The position numbers and the translations under genes were made by a program. A DNA stretch of 64,000 nucleotides from Clostridium ragsdalei P11 (GTDB lineage Bacteria; Bacillota; Clostridia; Clostridiales; Clostridiaceae): assembly GCF_001675165.1 (NCBI RefSeq), contig NZ_LROS01000003.1, positions 49,804-113,803 of the forward strand, read 5' to 3'. The notes beneath the pieces were generated by a model. That model was not told where the DNA came from. It did no database searches and was given only the letters and a program-made list of their open reading frames with translations. Positions within the stretch are counted from its first letter, which is position 1, and every line of letters starts with the position of its first letter. Shown piece after piece: positions 8,560 to 17,601 of this stretch.

Positions 8560-9012
8560 CTACTTATTTTCTTCAGCCCAGTCAGCAGGATAAGTACAGT
8601 ACATGAACTTTGCATATTTAGGTGCAGAAAATTTAATTTTTGAATTTCTTGGTATCATTAAAATGTCACCCTTATTTCCGCCAATCCTTTTATCACCTAT
8701 TACAATCTCAAGCCTGCCTTCTATAATATAATCTATTTCTTCATACTTAAGTGTCCAATCAAATGTAGTTTCAGTCATTTCCATAATACCACATCCCATA
8801 TATGGACTTTCATCAAGAGTTAATACATCTGTAAGCAGTACATTGTCTCCTTCTTTTCCTGTATCGAACTTTTGACATTTTACTGTATCAGTTTTTACAT
8901 GAATAACTCCTCCAGGACCAACTTCCTTTTCAAAATCATTATTACTTGATAATTTTTCAGATAAAATTTTTTTTACTATTTCTTCAATAAACTTTTCATT
9001 AATTTCAGCCAT
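8560..9012 (-). CDS. eutQ: EutQ cupin protein
   Basis: A 150-residue cupin of the EutQ family, last gene of the ethanolamine operon. The N-terminal INEKFIEEIVKKILSEKL is an amphipathic helix of the microcompartment-targeting type, followed by a linker and a cupin barrel (GVIHVKTDTV through MMIPRNSKIKF region). In Salmonella EutQ has acetate kinase activity and supports compartment assembly. I chose ATG 9012 because AGAGAGG lies ten bases upstream; an in-frame GTG at 9021 is too close to that site. With PduL it could complete acetyl-CoA to acetate with ATP yield. Confidence 0.9.
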   Translation of the reverse strand: MAEINEKFIEEIVKKILSEKLSSNNDFEKEVGPGGVIHVKTDTVKCQKFDTGKEGDNVLLTDVLTLDESPYMGCGIMEMTETTFDWTLKYEEIDYIIEGRLEIVIGDKRIGGNKGDILMIPRNSKIKFSAPKYAKFMYCTYPADWAEENK

Positions 9013-9029
9013 TTCAAACACACCTCTCT

Positions 9030-10148
9030 TTAAGCATTTTTAACATCAATTTTTTCAACAGTATTTTTCTTAATAGTACTTTTTGGTGCTATAAGTGAAG
9101 CAACTGCCACAGCACTTATTCCACCTATAAGCTTTCCTACAATCATTGGAAATATCATCTGCTTGTTTACACCTGCTGCAAATCCAAGATGATCGCCGAA
9201 CACAAAAGCTGCACTTACTGCAAACGCAACATTTAATACTTTTCCTCTATCATCCATGTCCTTCATCATTTGAATCATAGGTATGTCATTTGCAAGAGTT
9301 GCAACCATTCCTGCTGCAGCAACATCTCCCATACCTAAAAGTCCACCAAGCTTCATAAGAGGCTTTTTGAAAACTTTTGTTATAACATAAACAAGTGGGA
9401 ATGCACCTGCAAGCATAATTGCAATATTTCCTACAATCAATATACCATCTGAAAGTGGAGCCATTCCAGGTATTACTACAATACCTGTAAGCGTTTGAAT
9501 TATTATGGCAGCAAGTCCTACTGTTATCATTACTGTAACAGCATTTCCAAATATGTTGAATCCCTTGATCATACCATTAGGTACTCTCCACAAACCTATT
9601 GCTATTAATGCTGCAAATATTATTATAGGTACAAGATTTTTTAATATCATAACTATGTTGAATCCAGCTGCAATACCACCAAAGAAGCATCCTACTGGAA
9701 TTGTCATTATACCTGCAAGTACACCTTTTGCAAGGAATTTTCTATCTTCTTTTTTTATTATTCCAAGTGCTACAGGAATAGTGAATACAATAGTAGCTCC
9801 CATCATTGAACCTAATATTAAACCTGCAAATTGCCCTGCATCATGTGAAAGTGCCAATTTAAGTGCAAGAGGATACCCGCCCATATCACATGCAAGAAAT
9901 GTCGTTGCAAACATTGAAGGGTCTGCACCAAGTGCAGTATAAATAGGTACAACAACTGGTTTCAATACTTTAGCTAATACTGGAGCTAGAGAAACAACTC
10001 CAACCATAGAAATTGTAAGAGAACCCATAGCATTGAAACCTTCTTCAAATTTTTCACCAAGTCCAAATTTATTTCCTATACACTTGTCCAAAGCTCCAAA
10101 TACCATAAATATTACCATTATATAAACAATTATCTGATTTATTCCCAT
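9030..10148 (-). CDS. eutH: EutH ethanolamine permease
   Basis: A 372-residue integral membrane protein of the EutH family, with about ten to eleven hydrophobic segments and family motifs such as ACDMGGYPLA near 85, MMGATIVFTIPVALG near 115 and GDHLGFAAGVN near 320. It brings ethanolamine into the cell when the external level is low. Length is normal. Placed between eutN and eutQ in one transcription unit with short gaps. Confidence 0.95.
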   Translation of the reverse strand: MGINQIIVYIMVIFMVFGALDKCIGNKFGLGEKFEEGFNAMGSLTISMVGVVSLAPVLAKVLKPVVVPIYTALGADPSMFATTFLACDMGGYPLALKLALSHDAGQFAGLILGSMMGATIVFTIPVALGIIKKEDRKFLAKGVLAGIMTIPVGCFFGGIAAGFNIVMILKNLVPIIIFAALIAIGLWRVPNGMIKGFNIFGNAVTVMITVGLAAIIIQTLTGIVVIPGMAPLSDGILIVGNIAIMLAGAFPLVYVITKVFKKPLMKLGGLLGMGDVAAAGMVATLANDIPMIQMMKDMDDRGKVLNVAFAVSAAFVFGDHLGFAAGVNKQMIFPMIVGKLIGGISAVAVASLIAPKSTIKKNTVEKIDVKNA

Positions 10149-10177
10149 ATTAAACCTCCTTTAAACTACATTAAAAA

Positions 10178-10459
10178 TTATTTTTTCTCACCTTTATCTA
10201 CCTCCACGTTATCTACTATACCAACAATGGTTGCGTCTACAGGTATATATTTTTTACCAAGACATACTCTAGCAGAACTTCCCTTTACTACGAGAACTAT
10301 CTCTCCTATACCAGATCCTATGCTGTCTACCGCTATAAACGTATGCCCTTCATAATGAGAATAACAATCTATGGGTTGAACAACAAGAAACTTAAGTCCA
10401 TTAAGGTCATCATCTTTCTTCGTTGCCCATACATTTCCAACAATTCTACCTATTTGCAT
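10178..10459 (-). CDS. eutN: EutN/CcmL-family pentameric shell vertex protein
   Basis: A 93-residue Pfam03319-type protein that caps the vertices of the polyhedral microcompartment as a pentamer. Begins MQIGRIVGNVWATKK, with the family LVVQPID near 26 and AVDSIGSGIGEIVLVVKGSSAR in the centre. Length and motifs are typical. The single pentamer gene of this locus. Confidence 0.95.
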   Translation of the reverse strand: MQIGRIVGNVWATKKDDDLNGLKFLVVQPIDCYSHYEGHTFIAVDSIGSGIGEIVLVVKGSSARVCLGKKYIPVDATIVGIVDNVEVDKGEKK

Positions 10460-10484
10460 ATAACAATCCTTTCCTTTGAAGTCA

Positions 10485-11204
10485 TCATATTCTATTAACT
10501 TTTAACCCATTTATCTTTATGTAATCAACAGCAAGAGAAGTTATAATGGCATTTTTAGGAATTCTTATATCCATATATCCTTTTTCACAAGCTTTTCTAA
10601 TTTCCGATTCAGTTATCAACTTTTTGCCTGTAAATTCAAGCATATTTTTATTTTTTTTATCCGCGCCTTCATTTTTATGATCAATTGCACTGTTCTTAAT
10701 ATTCTCCTCATCCCTGCTATTCTGTTTAAATCCACTAAATTCATCTACAAAGTTTTCTCTATCCACTATGCATACCCCATACTCACAAAGCTTTTTTTCA
10801 TACTCCTCATAAAGTTTATACAAAGCCTTGTTAGAAGTAGCTGCATATTTCCTATACGCTATACCATCATCGAGTAAAAATACTTTTTTGCCTAACAAAA
10901 GTGCTTCAAGAACTATCTGCCCTTTTATACCACTTTCCAATCCCATGGCTATATTTACAATTTCCTTATTGCTCAAGGATGTAATTATAATTTTTTCATA
11001 TGTGAGAATATCCTTTTTGTCTTCCATATAGTCTATTTCATATCCAAGAAAATCCAATTTCTGCTCTATAATTTTAAAACTTTCATCTCTACTTTTATCA
11101 AGCACCAAAATTCTTTTTAAGGATTTCTGAGGATATCCATTTTCATCCTTCAATCTTTTCATTATTTCCCGTGTAACCACATCAACAATAGCATTAATAT
11201 CCAT
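10485..11204 (-). CDS. Ethanolamine-utilisation hypothetical protein (TIGR02536-like)
   Basis: A 239-residue protein found in Firmicute eut operons between eutJ and eutN. The N-terminal INAIVDVVTREIMKRLKDE is an amphipathic helix like enzyme-targeting peptides. A Rossmann-like region follows (KRILVLDKSRDES, then IIITSLSNKEIVNIA), then a charged Asp/Asn/Lys-rich linker near 155-185. The C-terminal segment ITESEIRKACEKGYMDIRIP with AIITSLAVDYIKINGLKV resembles the tail of cofactor- or flavoprotein-like BMC proteins. The start ATG directly adjoins the eutJ stop. Biochemical role unknown. Confidence 0.75.
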   Translation of the reverse strand: MDINAIVDVVTREIMKRLKDENGYPQKSLKRILVLDKSRDESFKIIEQKLDFLGYEIDYMEDKKDILTYEKIIITSLSNKEIVNIAMGLESGIKGQIVLEALLLGKKVFLLDDGIAYRKYAATSNKALYKLYEEYEKKLCEYGVCIVDRENFVDEFSGFKQNSRDEENIKNSAIDHKNEGADKKNKNMLEFTGKKLITESEIRKACEKGYMDIRIPKNAIITSLAVDYIKINGLKVNRI

Positions 11205-12047
11205 TTAATCACCTTCTTTATTAGAACAGTTTAAAGCAATTCCTATTGGAGTTACTAGCAATGGATTTGACGGTTTAACTGTTTTTATGCCAGTTTCTTT
11301 CTCAATAACACTCTCAAATCCTTTTAAACAACATGTACCACCTACAAGATAGATCGTGTTTACTTTAAATTCTCTTATGTGACTTTTTATTATGGAAGCC
11401 ACTTTCTGTATTACAGGTCTTACAATATTAAAAATTTCATTCTGTTTTTCACTTGTTTTTTTCATTTTTTCTGCTTCAGTAAAACTTATCCCATACTGTC
11501 CAGCTATTACAAGAGATAAATGTGTACCCCCTGTAGGTTCATCAGCTGTGTATATAGTTTTTCCATTTTCAAATATGGAAAGTCCTGTAGTTCCACCACC
11601 TATATCTACTACAACTCCATCTTCTATATTGAGAACTGAATTTGCTGCAGTAGGTTCATCAAGTATTGCAGTAACATCCATTCCCACTCCCTCCACTATA
11701 TATCTATGAGTATCAGCATCTCTTTTCCCTGTGCCAGGAGGAACAGCAATAGCTGCTTTAACAAGTTCTATTCCTGTTTTTTCTTGAATTTTCTTTTTTA
11801 ATCTTCTTACTATATCACTTGCTCCAGTAAAATCTACTACCAATCCATCTTTAACCACTTCAGCATATTCCATTTCACAAGCTACAGGATTTTTATTACT
11901 ATCAAGCACAACTATCACTATGTAGGAAGTGCCAAGATCAACTCCCACCAAATATTTTTCATTTTTATCTGCTTTTACAGGATACTTTATACTTTTTTCT
12001 ACTGAACTTACAAAGTTATTTATCTCTTCAAGATTCACAGCAGGCAC
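11205..12047 (-). CDS. eutJ: EutJ Hsp70-like chaperone
   Basis: A 280-residue actin/Hsp70-fold protein. The phosphate-1 loop GVDLGTSYIVIVVLD is near residue 34, the second loop VVDIGGGTTGLSIF near 148 and the adenosine motif VGGTCCLKGFE near 240. Family members are predicted chaperones for compartment enzymes. Length is typical. Close packing with pduL (3 bases) and the downstream gene (0 bases) indicates translational coupling. Confidence 0.92.
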   Translation of the reverse strand: MPAVNLEEINNFVSSVEKSIKYPVKADKNEKYLVGVDLGTSYIVIVVLDSNKNPVACEMEYAEVVKDGLVVDFTGASDIVRRLKKKIQEKTGIELVKAAIAVPPGTGKRDADTHRYIVEGVGMDVTAILDEPTAANSVLNIEDGVVVDIGGGTTGLSIFENGKTIYTADEPTGGTHLSLVIAGQYGISFTEAEKMKKTSEKQNEIFNIVRPVIQKVASIIKSHIREFKVNTIYLVGGTCCLKGFESVIEKETGIKTVKPSNPLLVTPIGIALNCSNKEGD

Positions 12048-12050
12048 CTC

Positions 12051-12677
12051 CTATTTAACTATCTTTGCATTCATTCCCTTTAGATAACAACATGCATTAG
12101 CTTCATCAAAATCAATGTGCATAGCCGTTTTATATTTATTGCTCACCCTTATAACTACATCACCAAATATAAGAGATCTTTCTCCTAAGGTCTGAATTTT
12201 TACGTTATCCCCATTTTGTACTCCATATAATTTTGCATCAAATGGAGTCATGTGGATATGTCTTTTGGCCACAATCACTTTTTCATCAGCCTTTATAACA
12301 GACTTTCCTGCAGCAATAATAAGTGATGCACTTTTTTTTAAATTTCCAGATTCTCTAACTGGAGGATTAATACCAAGAGCAGCAGCATCTGTTTTAGAAA
12401 CTTCCACCTGTGTTTCATTTCTAACAGGTCCAAGCACTGACACATTTTTTATAACACCTTTAGGTCCAATAAGCATTACCTTTTCATTGCTTTGAAACTG
12501 TCCAGGTTGAGAAAGGTCCTTTTTCTTTGTAAGCCTATACCCTTCACCAAAAAGATTCTCCATATCCTCCTGTGATAAATGAACATGCCTTCCAGATACT
12601 TCTATAGGAATGGGTCTATGGTTTAAAATCATCTCTAATATCTTATTTGCAACAGTTTCAATATCATAATTGTTCAA
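12051..12677 (-). CDS. pduL: PduL-type phosphate acyltransferase
   Basis: A 208-residue PduL phosphotransacylase making acetyl phosphate from acetyl-CoA and recycling CoA inside the compartment. The two PduL domains show their zinc/active-site histidines in VSGRHVHLSQ near 26 and VAKRHIHMTP near 136, with MHIDFDEANACC near 190. The N-terminal YDIETVANKILEMIL is an encapsulation-type helix. It takes the place of the Pta-type EutD found in enterobacterial loci. Typical length; in the core operon between eutT and eutJ. Confidence 0.92.
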   Translation of the reverse strand: MNNYDIETVANKILEMILNHRPIPIEVSGRHVHLSQEDMENLFGEGYRLTKKKDLSQPGQFQSNEKVMLIGPKGVIKNVSVLGPVRNETQVEVSKTDAAALGINPPVRESGNLKKSASLIIAAGKSVIKADEKVIVAKRHIHMTPFDAKLYGVQNGDNVKIQTLGERSLIFGDVVIRVSNKYKTAMHIDFDEANACCYLKGMNAKIVK

Positions 12678-12690
12678 TTACTTCACCTCT

Positions 12691-13446
12691 TTATTTATAC
12701 ATTCCTGCTCTATACTTGCACATCATTATATAAAAACAACTGCTGAGCCTGTTTAAATGCATGACAATGTCCTCTCTTGTCAGAACACCTTCCATATTTT
12801 TAAAAGCTTTAAACGCACATATTTCAACTTTTCGTGAATAGCTTCTCAAAGAATTAAGCATTACTACCATTTCACCCATATCCGCTTGTGTTATAAAATG
12901 ATCCACATTAAAATATTTTTTGGGATGATGTGACATTTCCCTAAGTTCACTGTCATTCATTCCAAGTAAAACCAAATCTCCAAGTTTTTCTTCAAGTACT
13001 TCTGCTCTTAAAATATTTCTTACAAATTTAAGAACTTCCCCCAGGTCTTTTGCAAGGCTGGAACATTTATTTTTTTCAGCCTTAACCTGGGCTTCAAGTA
13101 TATTGGATTCAAGGTTATCAAGTTCACCTCGAAGTATTATTCTTGGATGATCTTTATAAACAAGTTTGTTTCCATAAAGTTGTGTCATAAACTCAGGCTT
13201 TTTTTCATAATATCCTCCCTGAAGTGTTACATACACAGGTTTTATAGTTTTATCTATAGGTGCCACATTATTGGGCAGAGCAGATTTTTTTTCGTCATTC
13301 TCTTCTTTAATAACAAGTTTTATATTCTTGTCATTTAAGTACTGCCTTGCAGAAGGAGTAACTATAACATTTTTTGTTATAGCATATTCAGAAATATTTT
13401 TATTTCTTAAACTCGTTCTAAGCTCATACTCCGTTAATACACTCAT
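12691..13446 (-). CDS. eutT: EutT-type cobalamin adenosyltransferase
   Basis: A 251-residue ATP:cob(I)alamin adenosyltransferase of the EutT group, supplying adenosylcobalamin for EutBC. The N-terminal domain (VLTEYELRT to LNDKNIKLVI) is the EutT-specific helical leader. The C-terminal four-helix region includes NILRAEVLEEKL and MVVMLNSLRSYSRKVE. The HX11CCX2C metal motif of Salmonella EutT is not visible; only an isolated Cys (KNKCSSLAKD) lies in that area. That suggests the metal-independent form. The gene is preceded by a stable intercistronic hairpin. Confidence 0.85.
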   Translation of the reverse strand: MSVLTEYELRTSLRNKNISEYAITKNVIVTPSARQYLNDKNIKLVIKEENDEKKSALPNNVAPIDKTIKPVYVTLQGGYYEKKPEFMTQLYGNKLVYKDHPRIILRGELDNLESNILEAQVKAEKNKCSSLAKDLGEVLKFVRNILRAEVLEEKLGDLVLLGMNDSELREMSHHPKKYFNVDHFITQADMGEMVVMLNSLRSYSRKVEICAFKAFKNMEGVLTREDIVMHLNRLSSCFYIMMCKYRAGMYK

Positions 13447-13475
13447 ACCATCACATCCTTTTAAGAATGTATATT

Positions 13476-13498
13476 ACCCGGGTATTTTTTATCCCGGG
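13476..13498 (-). other. Intercistronic hairpin between eutM and eutT
   Basis: CCCGGG at 13477-13482 and 13493-13498 pair around an A/T loop. There is no T-run after the stem on the minus strand, so it is not a standard terminator. It could stabilise the upstream eutM message or mark a processing point, raising shell-protein yield. Confidence 0.55.
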
Positions 13499-13511
13499 CT
13501 TTTATCTTTTT

Positions 13512-13805
13512 TTAGTCTTCTACTCTCTCTACCTTAGGTAAAATGTATTCAACTTCATTATGAGGTCTTGGTATTACATGTACGGAAAGAAGTTCTCCAA
13601 CTCTTTCAGCAGCTGCAGCACCTGCATCTGTTGCAGCTTTTACAGCTCCAACATCTCCTCTTACCATTACAGTTACAAGTCCTCCACCTACATGTACCTT
13701 ACCTATAAGTGTTACGTTTGCTGCTTTTACCATAGCATCAGAAGCTTCTATTGCTGCTACCAATCCCTTTGTTTCAATCATTCCTAAAGCATTTGTATTT
13801 GTCAT
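13512..13805 (-). CDS. eutM: EutM/PduA-type hexameric BMC shell protein
   Basis: A 97-residue single-BMC-domain protein (Pfam00936), the main hexagonal facet protein. [20 protein letters not shown] opens the domain, the pore loop is in [11 protein letters not shown] near 41, and [17 protein letters not shown] and [10 protein letters not shown] close it. Very typical in length and sequence. A hairpin follows the stop codon, in keeping with high expression. Confidence 0.95.
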   Translation of the reverse strand: MTNTNALGMIETKGLVAAIEASDAMVKAANVTLIGKVHVGGGLVTVMVRGDVGAVKAATDAGAAAAERVGELLSVHVIPRPHNEVEYILPKVERVED

Positions 13806-13824
13806 ATTAATTCCTCCCTATATT

Positions 13825-15297
13825 TTACAAACTAAGCTTTTCAGCTATTTTTTTAGTTATAAGTTCAATGTACTGATCAGAAATATCCAAAACAGTGTGT
13901 GAGGTTTCTCTGTCACTACAATTACTTACAAAATTTTTTATATCTTCTATTTCCTTTACTCCATAGGCAACTCTTCTTATATTTATAAGATTCCTAGGTC
14001 CTACATTATCAGAAGTTGCACTTCCTCCAACTGCTCCGCATCCAAGTGTAAGTGCAGGCACTAGATTTGTAGTAGCTCCTATTCCTCCAAGTGATCCTGG
14101 CGTGTTTACAAGTATTCTGGATACAGGTTTTTTAAGTCCAAATTCTTTTACTATTTCTTCATTATTTGAATGTATTATGAGAGTATGTCCTATACCTTCA
14201 TTATTTAAAAGCTCAATGCATCTCTCGCAAGCTTTTTCCCAATTTTCTTCACAGTAGAATGCTAAAATCGTTGTAAGCTTTTCCCTTGAAAATGGGTTAT
14301 CTTTTCCAACTGTCGTCTGCTCTGAAATCAATATTCTTGCATTTGGATCTACAGTTATACCTGCCATTTCAGCTATTTTCTGAGCTGATTTTCCTACAAT
14401 TTGAGGATTCATAGTACCATTTGCTCTCAATATAAACTTTGCTACTTTTTCTGATTGTTCTTTAGATAAGAAGTATGCTCCTTGGCGTTTAAGCTCATCT
14501 ACAACTTCATCTTTTATACATTTTTCAACTACTATGGACTGTTCTGAAGCACATATTACCCCATTGTCAAAAGTTTTACTATCCATTATTCTTTTTACTG
14601 CAAGTTTTATATTTGCTGTTTTTTCAATAAAAGCAGGTCCATTTCCAGGTCCAACTCCTATAGCCGGAGTTCCTGAACTGTATGCTGCCTTTACCATAGC
14701 TGATCCACCTGTTGCTAGTATGAGATCAACGTTTTTCATAAGCTCATGAGTTCCTTCCATAGTAAGTATACTCATTCCGGAAACCATTCCTAAAGGTGCT
14801 CCTGCCTCAACAGCTGCATCACTTACAACCTTTATAGCTTCTGCAATGCAATGTCTTGCCTTTGGATGAGGACTAAATACAATTGCATTTCCCGATTTTA
14901 AAGCTATAAGACTTTTATATATAACAGTAGAAGTAGGATTAGTTGATGGTACAAGCCCTGCAATAATACCTACAGGTGAACCTATCTCTAATACTTTTCT
15001 ATCTTTGTCATCTCTTAAAATACCTACTAACTTCATGTCCTTTATATTTTCATACACTATTTCACTAGCAAACTTATTTTTAATTATCTTATCAGGTAAA
15101 TTTCCAAAAGTTGTTTCTTCTACAGCAAGTTTTGCTAATCTTTCAGCTTGTAAGCCAGCAGATTCCGCTACATGCTCAATAATTTTATTCATCTTTTCCT
15201 GACTGAATTTACAATATTCTTGTTGAGCTTGTCTTGCCTTTTCAACAAGCCGCCTTACATCTTGTATAGATTGTAAATCCCTATCTATATTTTCCAT
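13825..15297 (-). CDS. eutE: EutE CoA-acylating acetaldehyde dehydrogenase
   Basis: A 490-residue aldehyde dehydrogenase-fold enzyme oxidising acetaldehyde to acetyl-CoA with NAD. The N-terminal IQDVRRLVEKARQAQQEYC is an encapsulation helix. GLVPSTNPTSTVIYKSLIAL, the nucleotide-binding LILATGGSAMVKAAYSSG and the catalytic-cysteine block NGVICASEQSIVVEK are all present. Normal length for the family. The start adjoins the K-like shell gene stop (no gap). Confidence 0.95.
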   Translation of the reverse strand: MENIDRDLQSIQDVRRLVEKARQAQQEYCKFSQEKMNKIIEHVAESAGLQAERLAKLAVEETTFGNLPDKIIKNKFASEIVYENIKDMKLVGILRDDKDRKVLEIGSPVGIIAGLVPSTNPTSTVIYKSLIALKSGNAIVFSPHPKARHCIAEAIKVVSDAAVEAGAPLGMVSGMSILTMEGTHELMKNVDLILATGGSAMVKAAYSSGTPAIGVGPGNGPAFIEKTANIKLAVKRIMDSKTFDNGVICASEQSIVVEKCIKDEVVDELKRQGAYFLSKEQSEKVAKFILRANGTMNPQIVGKSAQKIAEMAGITVDPNARILISEQTTVGKDNPFSREKLTTILAFYCEENWEKACERCIELLNNEGIGHTLIIHSNNEEIVKEFGLKKPVSRILVNTPGSLGGIGATTNLVPALTLGCGAVGGSATSDNVGPRNLINIRRVAYGVKEIEDIKNFVSNCSDRETSHTVLDISDQYIELITKKIAEKLSL

Positions 15298-16026
15298 TTA
15301 CTTTAACCTCCTTGTATAGTACTCTAAAATTGCTTTAATCAGCTGCTTTTTCTTGCCAAATTTAATGTCCTTCTTAGTCAATGAACTTAAATTCATTTTT
15401 CTAGCCATATTTCTGAGTTCAATAACTTTCATTCTTTCAAGTTTTTGTTTTATTTCGAGAAGTGACCCTGATTTTCTCTCCTCATCAACTTTTACTCTCT
15501 CTGGTTGTTCCTGATTTGATTCATCTGGAGCTAGTTTTTCCAGATTTTCTGAACCTTCTGGTTCTGATTCTTTCTGATCTGGTTCCTCTATATCCTGCTC
15601 TTCTGGATCTTCTCTCTCTTCTATCTCCTCTGGCTTTTCTATTTCATCTAATTTTTCTTGCTTTTCCAATTTCTGTAATTTTTTTACACATTCAAGCTTT
15701 TCCAACTCTTCTGGTTTTTCCTGTATTTCTTTAAGCACCATATCTTTCTTTTCTGTTTCACAGAAAAATTTAAATACATCATCAGCAGGCCGTGGTATAA
15801 CAAATGCCGAGATTAATTTTCCCACTTTATTTACTGCTGTTTTAGCAGCTTCAATAGATGCATTTACAGCACCAACATCACCCGTAACCTTGATAGTAAC
15901 AAGCCCCTCCCTTATAAGTTCACAACCAGCAAATTTAACATTTGCAGATTTTAGAGAGACATCCAGTGCTTCTACAGCTGCTATATATCCTAATGTTTCA
16001 ACCATGCCTAATGCTTGACTATACAT
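15298..16026 (-). CDS. eutK: EutK-like BMC shell protein with acidic linker and SAP/Rho-N-like tail
   Basis: A 242-residue protein in three parts. Residues 1 to about 88 are a BMC domain (ALGMVETLGYIAAVEALDVS, GDVGAVNASIEAAKTAV, VIPRPADDV). Residues about 95-190 are a Glu/Lys/Pro-rich, very acidic repeat-like linker (KLEKQEKLDEIEKPEEIEE style). Residues about 195-242 form a basic helical tail (MKVIELRNMARKMNLSS, then KKDIKFGKKKQLIKAILEYY) resembling SAP or Rho-N nucleic-acid-binding modules. E. coli EutK also carries a C-terminal helical domain proposed to bind nucleic acid, but the linker here is much longer. The symbol marks positional analogy only. Confidence 0.8.
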   Translation of the reverse strand: MYSQALGMVETLGYIAAVEALDVSLKSANVKFAGCELIREGLVTIKVTGDVGAVNASIEAAKTAVNKVGKLISAFVIPRPADDVFKFFCETEKKDMVLKEIQEKPEELEKLECVKKLQKLEKQEKLDEIEKPEEIEEREDPEEQDIEEPDQKESEPEGSENLEKLAPDESNQEQPERVKVDEERKSGSLLEIKQKLERMKVIELRNMARKMNLSSLTKKDIKFGKKKQLIKAILEYYTRRLK

Positions 16027-16028
16027 TT

Positions 16029-16682
16029 TTAAAACTGAGTAGGATTATCGGCTACAAATTTTACTGAATTGGCAAATGCATCACAAGCAGCTTTACAAGC
16101 AGATTGGCTTCCTGTCAAAAGCCCTCCTCCAAAATTAGTCTCAGATGGAGGTCCATAAAATGTTGCAACTTTTACATCTGCTGCCTTTAAAGCTGCATCT
16201 AGTCCATATATTGCTTCAAGAGGTGGTGCTATAAGATAAGCTATTGCTTCACCCTCTGGTATACCAGCTACTTTTGAAAGATATGTACCTGTTCTTGAAA
16301 TACATTGTGCATAATAAATAATATCGTCCTCATCATTTGCACTATAAAAACAAGCTTTACTATTTATGAACTCTACTGCTGCATCTAATCCACTTCTAAT
16401 TTCAGCAGGATTAGGAGCCGCAAGAATTCCTATAAATTCTCCTGCAAGTTTTGTGCTTGCATTTCCTGAACCTGCATACATAGATTTTGCATATACTACT
16501 TCAACATCAGCTTTTTTTGTAGCTTCATCAATTGCTGTATATGAAACATCATCTATATCGGAAGTTATAAGTCCAAGACTTCTTTGATTTGACTGCAAAT
16601 TTAGCGCTTGTGCCAAATCAGGGTCAACACTAGGAATTATTTTTACGCTCAACACACGGGCTTTTATTGGATCATTTTTCAT
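16029..16682 (-). CDS. eutL: EutL tandem-BMC trimeric shell protein
   Basis: A 217-residue protein with two fused BMC-like domains that assembles as a trimer with a gated pore. Begins with the family KARVLSVKIIPSVDPDLAQAL and ends with the NFGGGLLTGSQSACKAACDAF block. Length is typical. It lies between eutC and the K-like shell gene with a 2-base gap on its downstream side. Confidence 0.95.
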   Translation of the reverse strand: MKNDPIKARVLSVKIIPSVDPDLAQALNLQSNQRSLGLITSDIDDVSYTAIDEATKKADVEVVYAKSMYAGSGNASTKLAGEFIGILAAPNPAEIRSGLDAAVEFINSKACFYSANDEDDIIYYAQCISRTGTYLSKVAGIPEGEAIAYLIAPPLEAIYGLDAALKAADVKVATFYGPPSETNFGGGLLTGSQSACKAACDAFANSVKFVADNPTQF

Positions 16683-16698
16683 ATGCTTTTCCTCCTAA

Positions 16699-17595
16699 TT
16701 AAAGTTTTAAATCAACTCCACTTTTTTTCTCTTCTAAAATAGTTTTTATAATATCCGCAATATGAGCTCCTGCTTCTACCGGAGGTGTTCCTCCTCTATG
16801 AATATTAGAAACAACGGTTCTTCTAGCTTCAGGCATATTAACAGTTGCTCTATAAGCCATATAGGCACTCATACTTTCAGCTGTTACAAGTCCCGGTCTT
16901 TCTCCAATAAGTACACACGTAACTTCAGCATCAAGTGTTTCTGATATAACATCCATGGCAGGCACTCTGCCATATTTTACAAAAAACGGTGTACCTACCT
17001 TTATTCCATAGCCTTCAAGTCCTTGAATCATTGCAGGCAAAACATCACTTACATTTGATTCAATTGAAGTTGAACTAAGTCCATCTGATACGTAAATCTG
17101 AACTTGTGGTTTCATTATGCATTTTTCTCTTACTTTGTCTAACTCTTCTTTTTCAAATTGTCTTCCAAGATCAGGTCTCGTAAGATATTCATCTTTATCT
17201 TTACACTTTGTTTTTATTGAAAACAAATTCATCTTTTTTATAAATTCTTCAGGAACACTTGTAAATACGGCATCCATTGCCGCAGCATGATCTGCTCTAA
17301 ATCTCAAAAGCGATTCTGTGTTATACCTTGTTCCTGTTCTCCACATACCAAGCCTTGCAGATGTCATTTGTTTTGCTTTCATATATGCTTCTCTATTCTC
17401 TGGATTGGGCACATAAAAAAGGTCTCTCAAATTTTTTTCTGTTATATCAGGTAAAATGCCGCCAGATATATCATTTTGCACACTGCTGTTACTTATATCT
17501 AATTTATCAGTATCCTTTTTATCAGCAGAAACCACCTCACATAGAACCTGCTCAATCATCTTTTTTAATTCATTTTCTGATACCATTATTTTCAC
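16699..17595 (-). CDS. eutC: EutC ethanolamine ammonia-lyase light chain
   Basis: A 298-residue small subunit of adenosylcobalamin-dependent ethanolamine ammonia-lyase. The N-terminal SENELKKMIEQVLCEVV is a targeting-type helix; the conserved core begins TSARLGMWRTGTRYNTESLLRFRADHAAA. QIYVSDGLSSTSIESN and VTCVLIGERPGLVTAESMSAY contain cobalamin- and substrate-facing loops. Gap to eutB is six bases. Confidence 0.97.
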   Translation of the reverse strand: MKIMVSENELKKMIEQVLCEVVSADKKDTDKLDISNSSVQNDISGGILPDITEKNLRDLFYVPNPENREAYMKAKQMTSARLGMWRTGTRYNTESLLRFRADHAAAMDAVFTSVPEEFIKKMNLFSIKTKCKDKDEYLTRPDLGRQFEKEELDKVREKCIMKPQVQIYVSDGLSSTSIESNVSDVLPAMIQGLEGYGIKVGTPFFVKYGRVPAMDVISETLDAEVTCVLIGERPGLVTAESMSAYMAYRATVNMPEARRTVVSNIHRGGTPPVEAGAHIADIIKTILEEKKSGVDLKL

Positions 17596-17601
17596 CCCTT
17601 A

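Noticed and set aside
9505..9942. Plus-strand ORF of 145 codons inside eutH
   Set aside because: Antisense shadow of a conserved membrane protein gene; no ribosome site and no recognisable domain.
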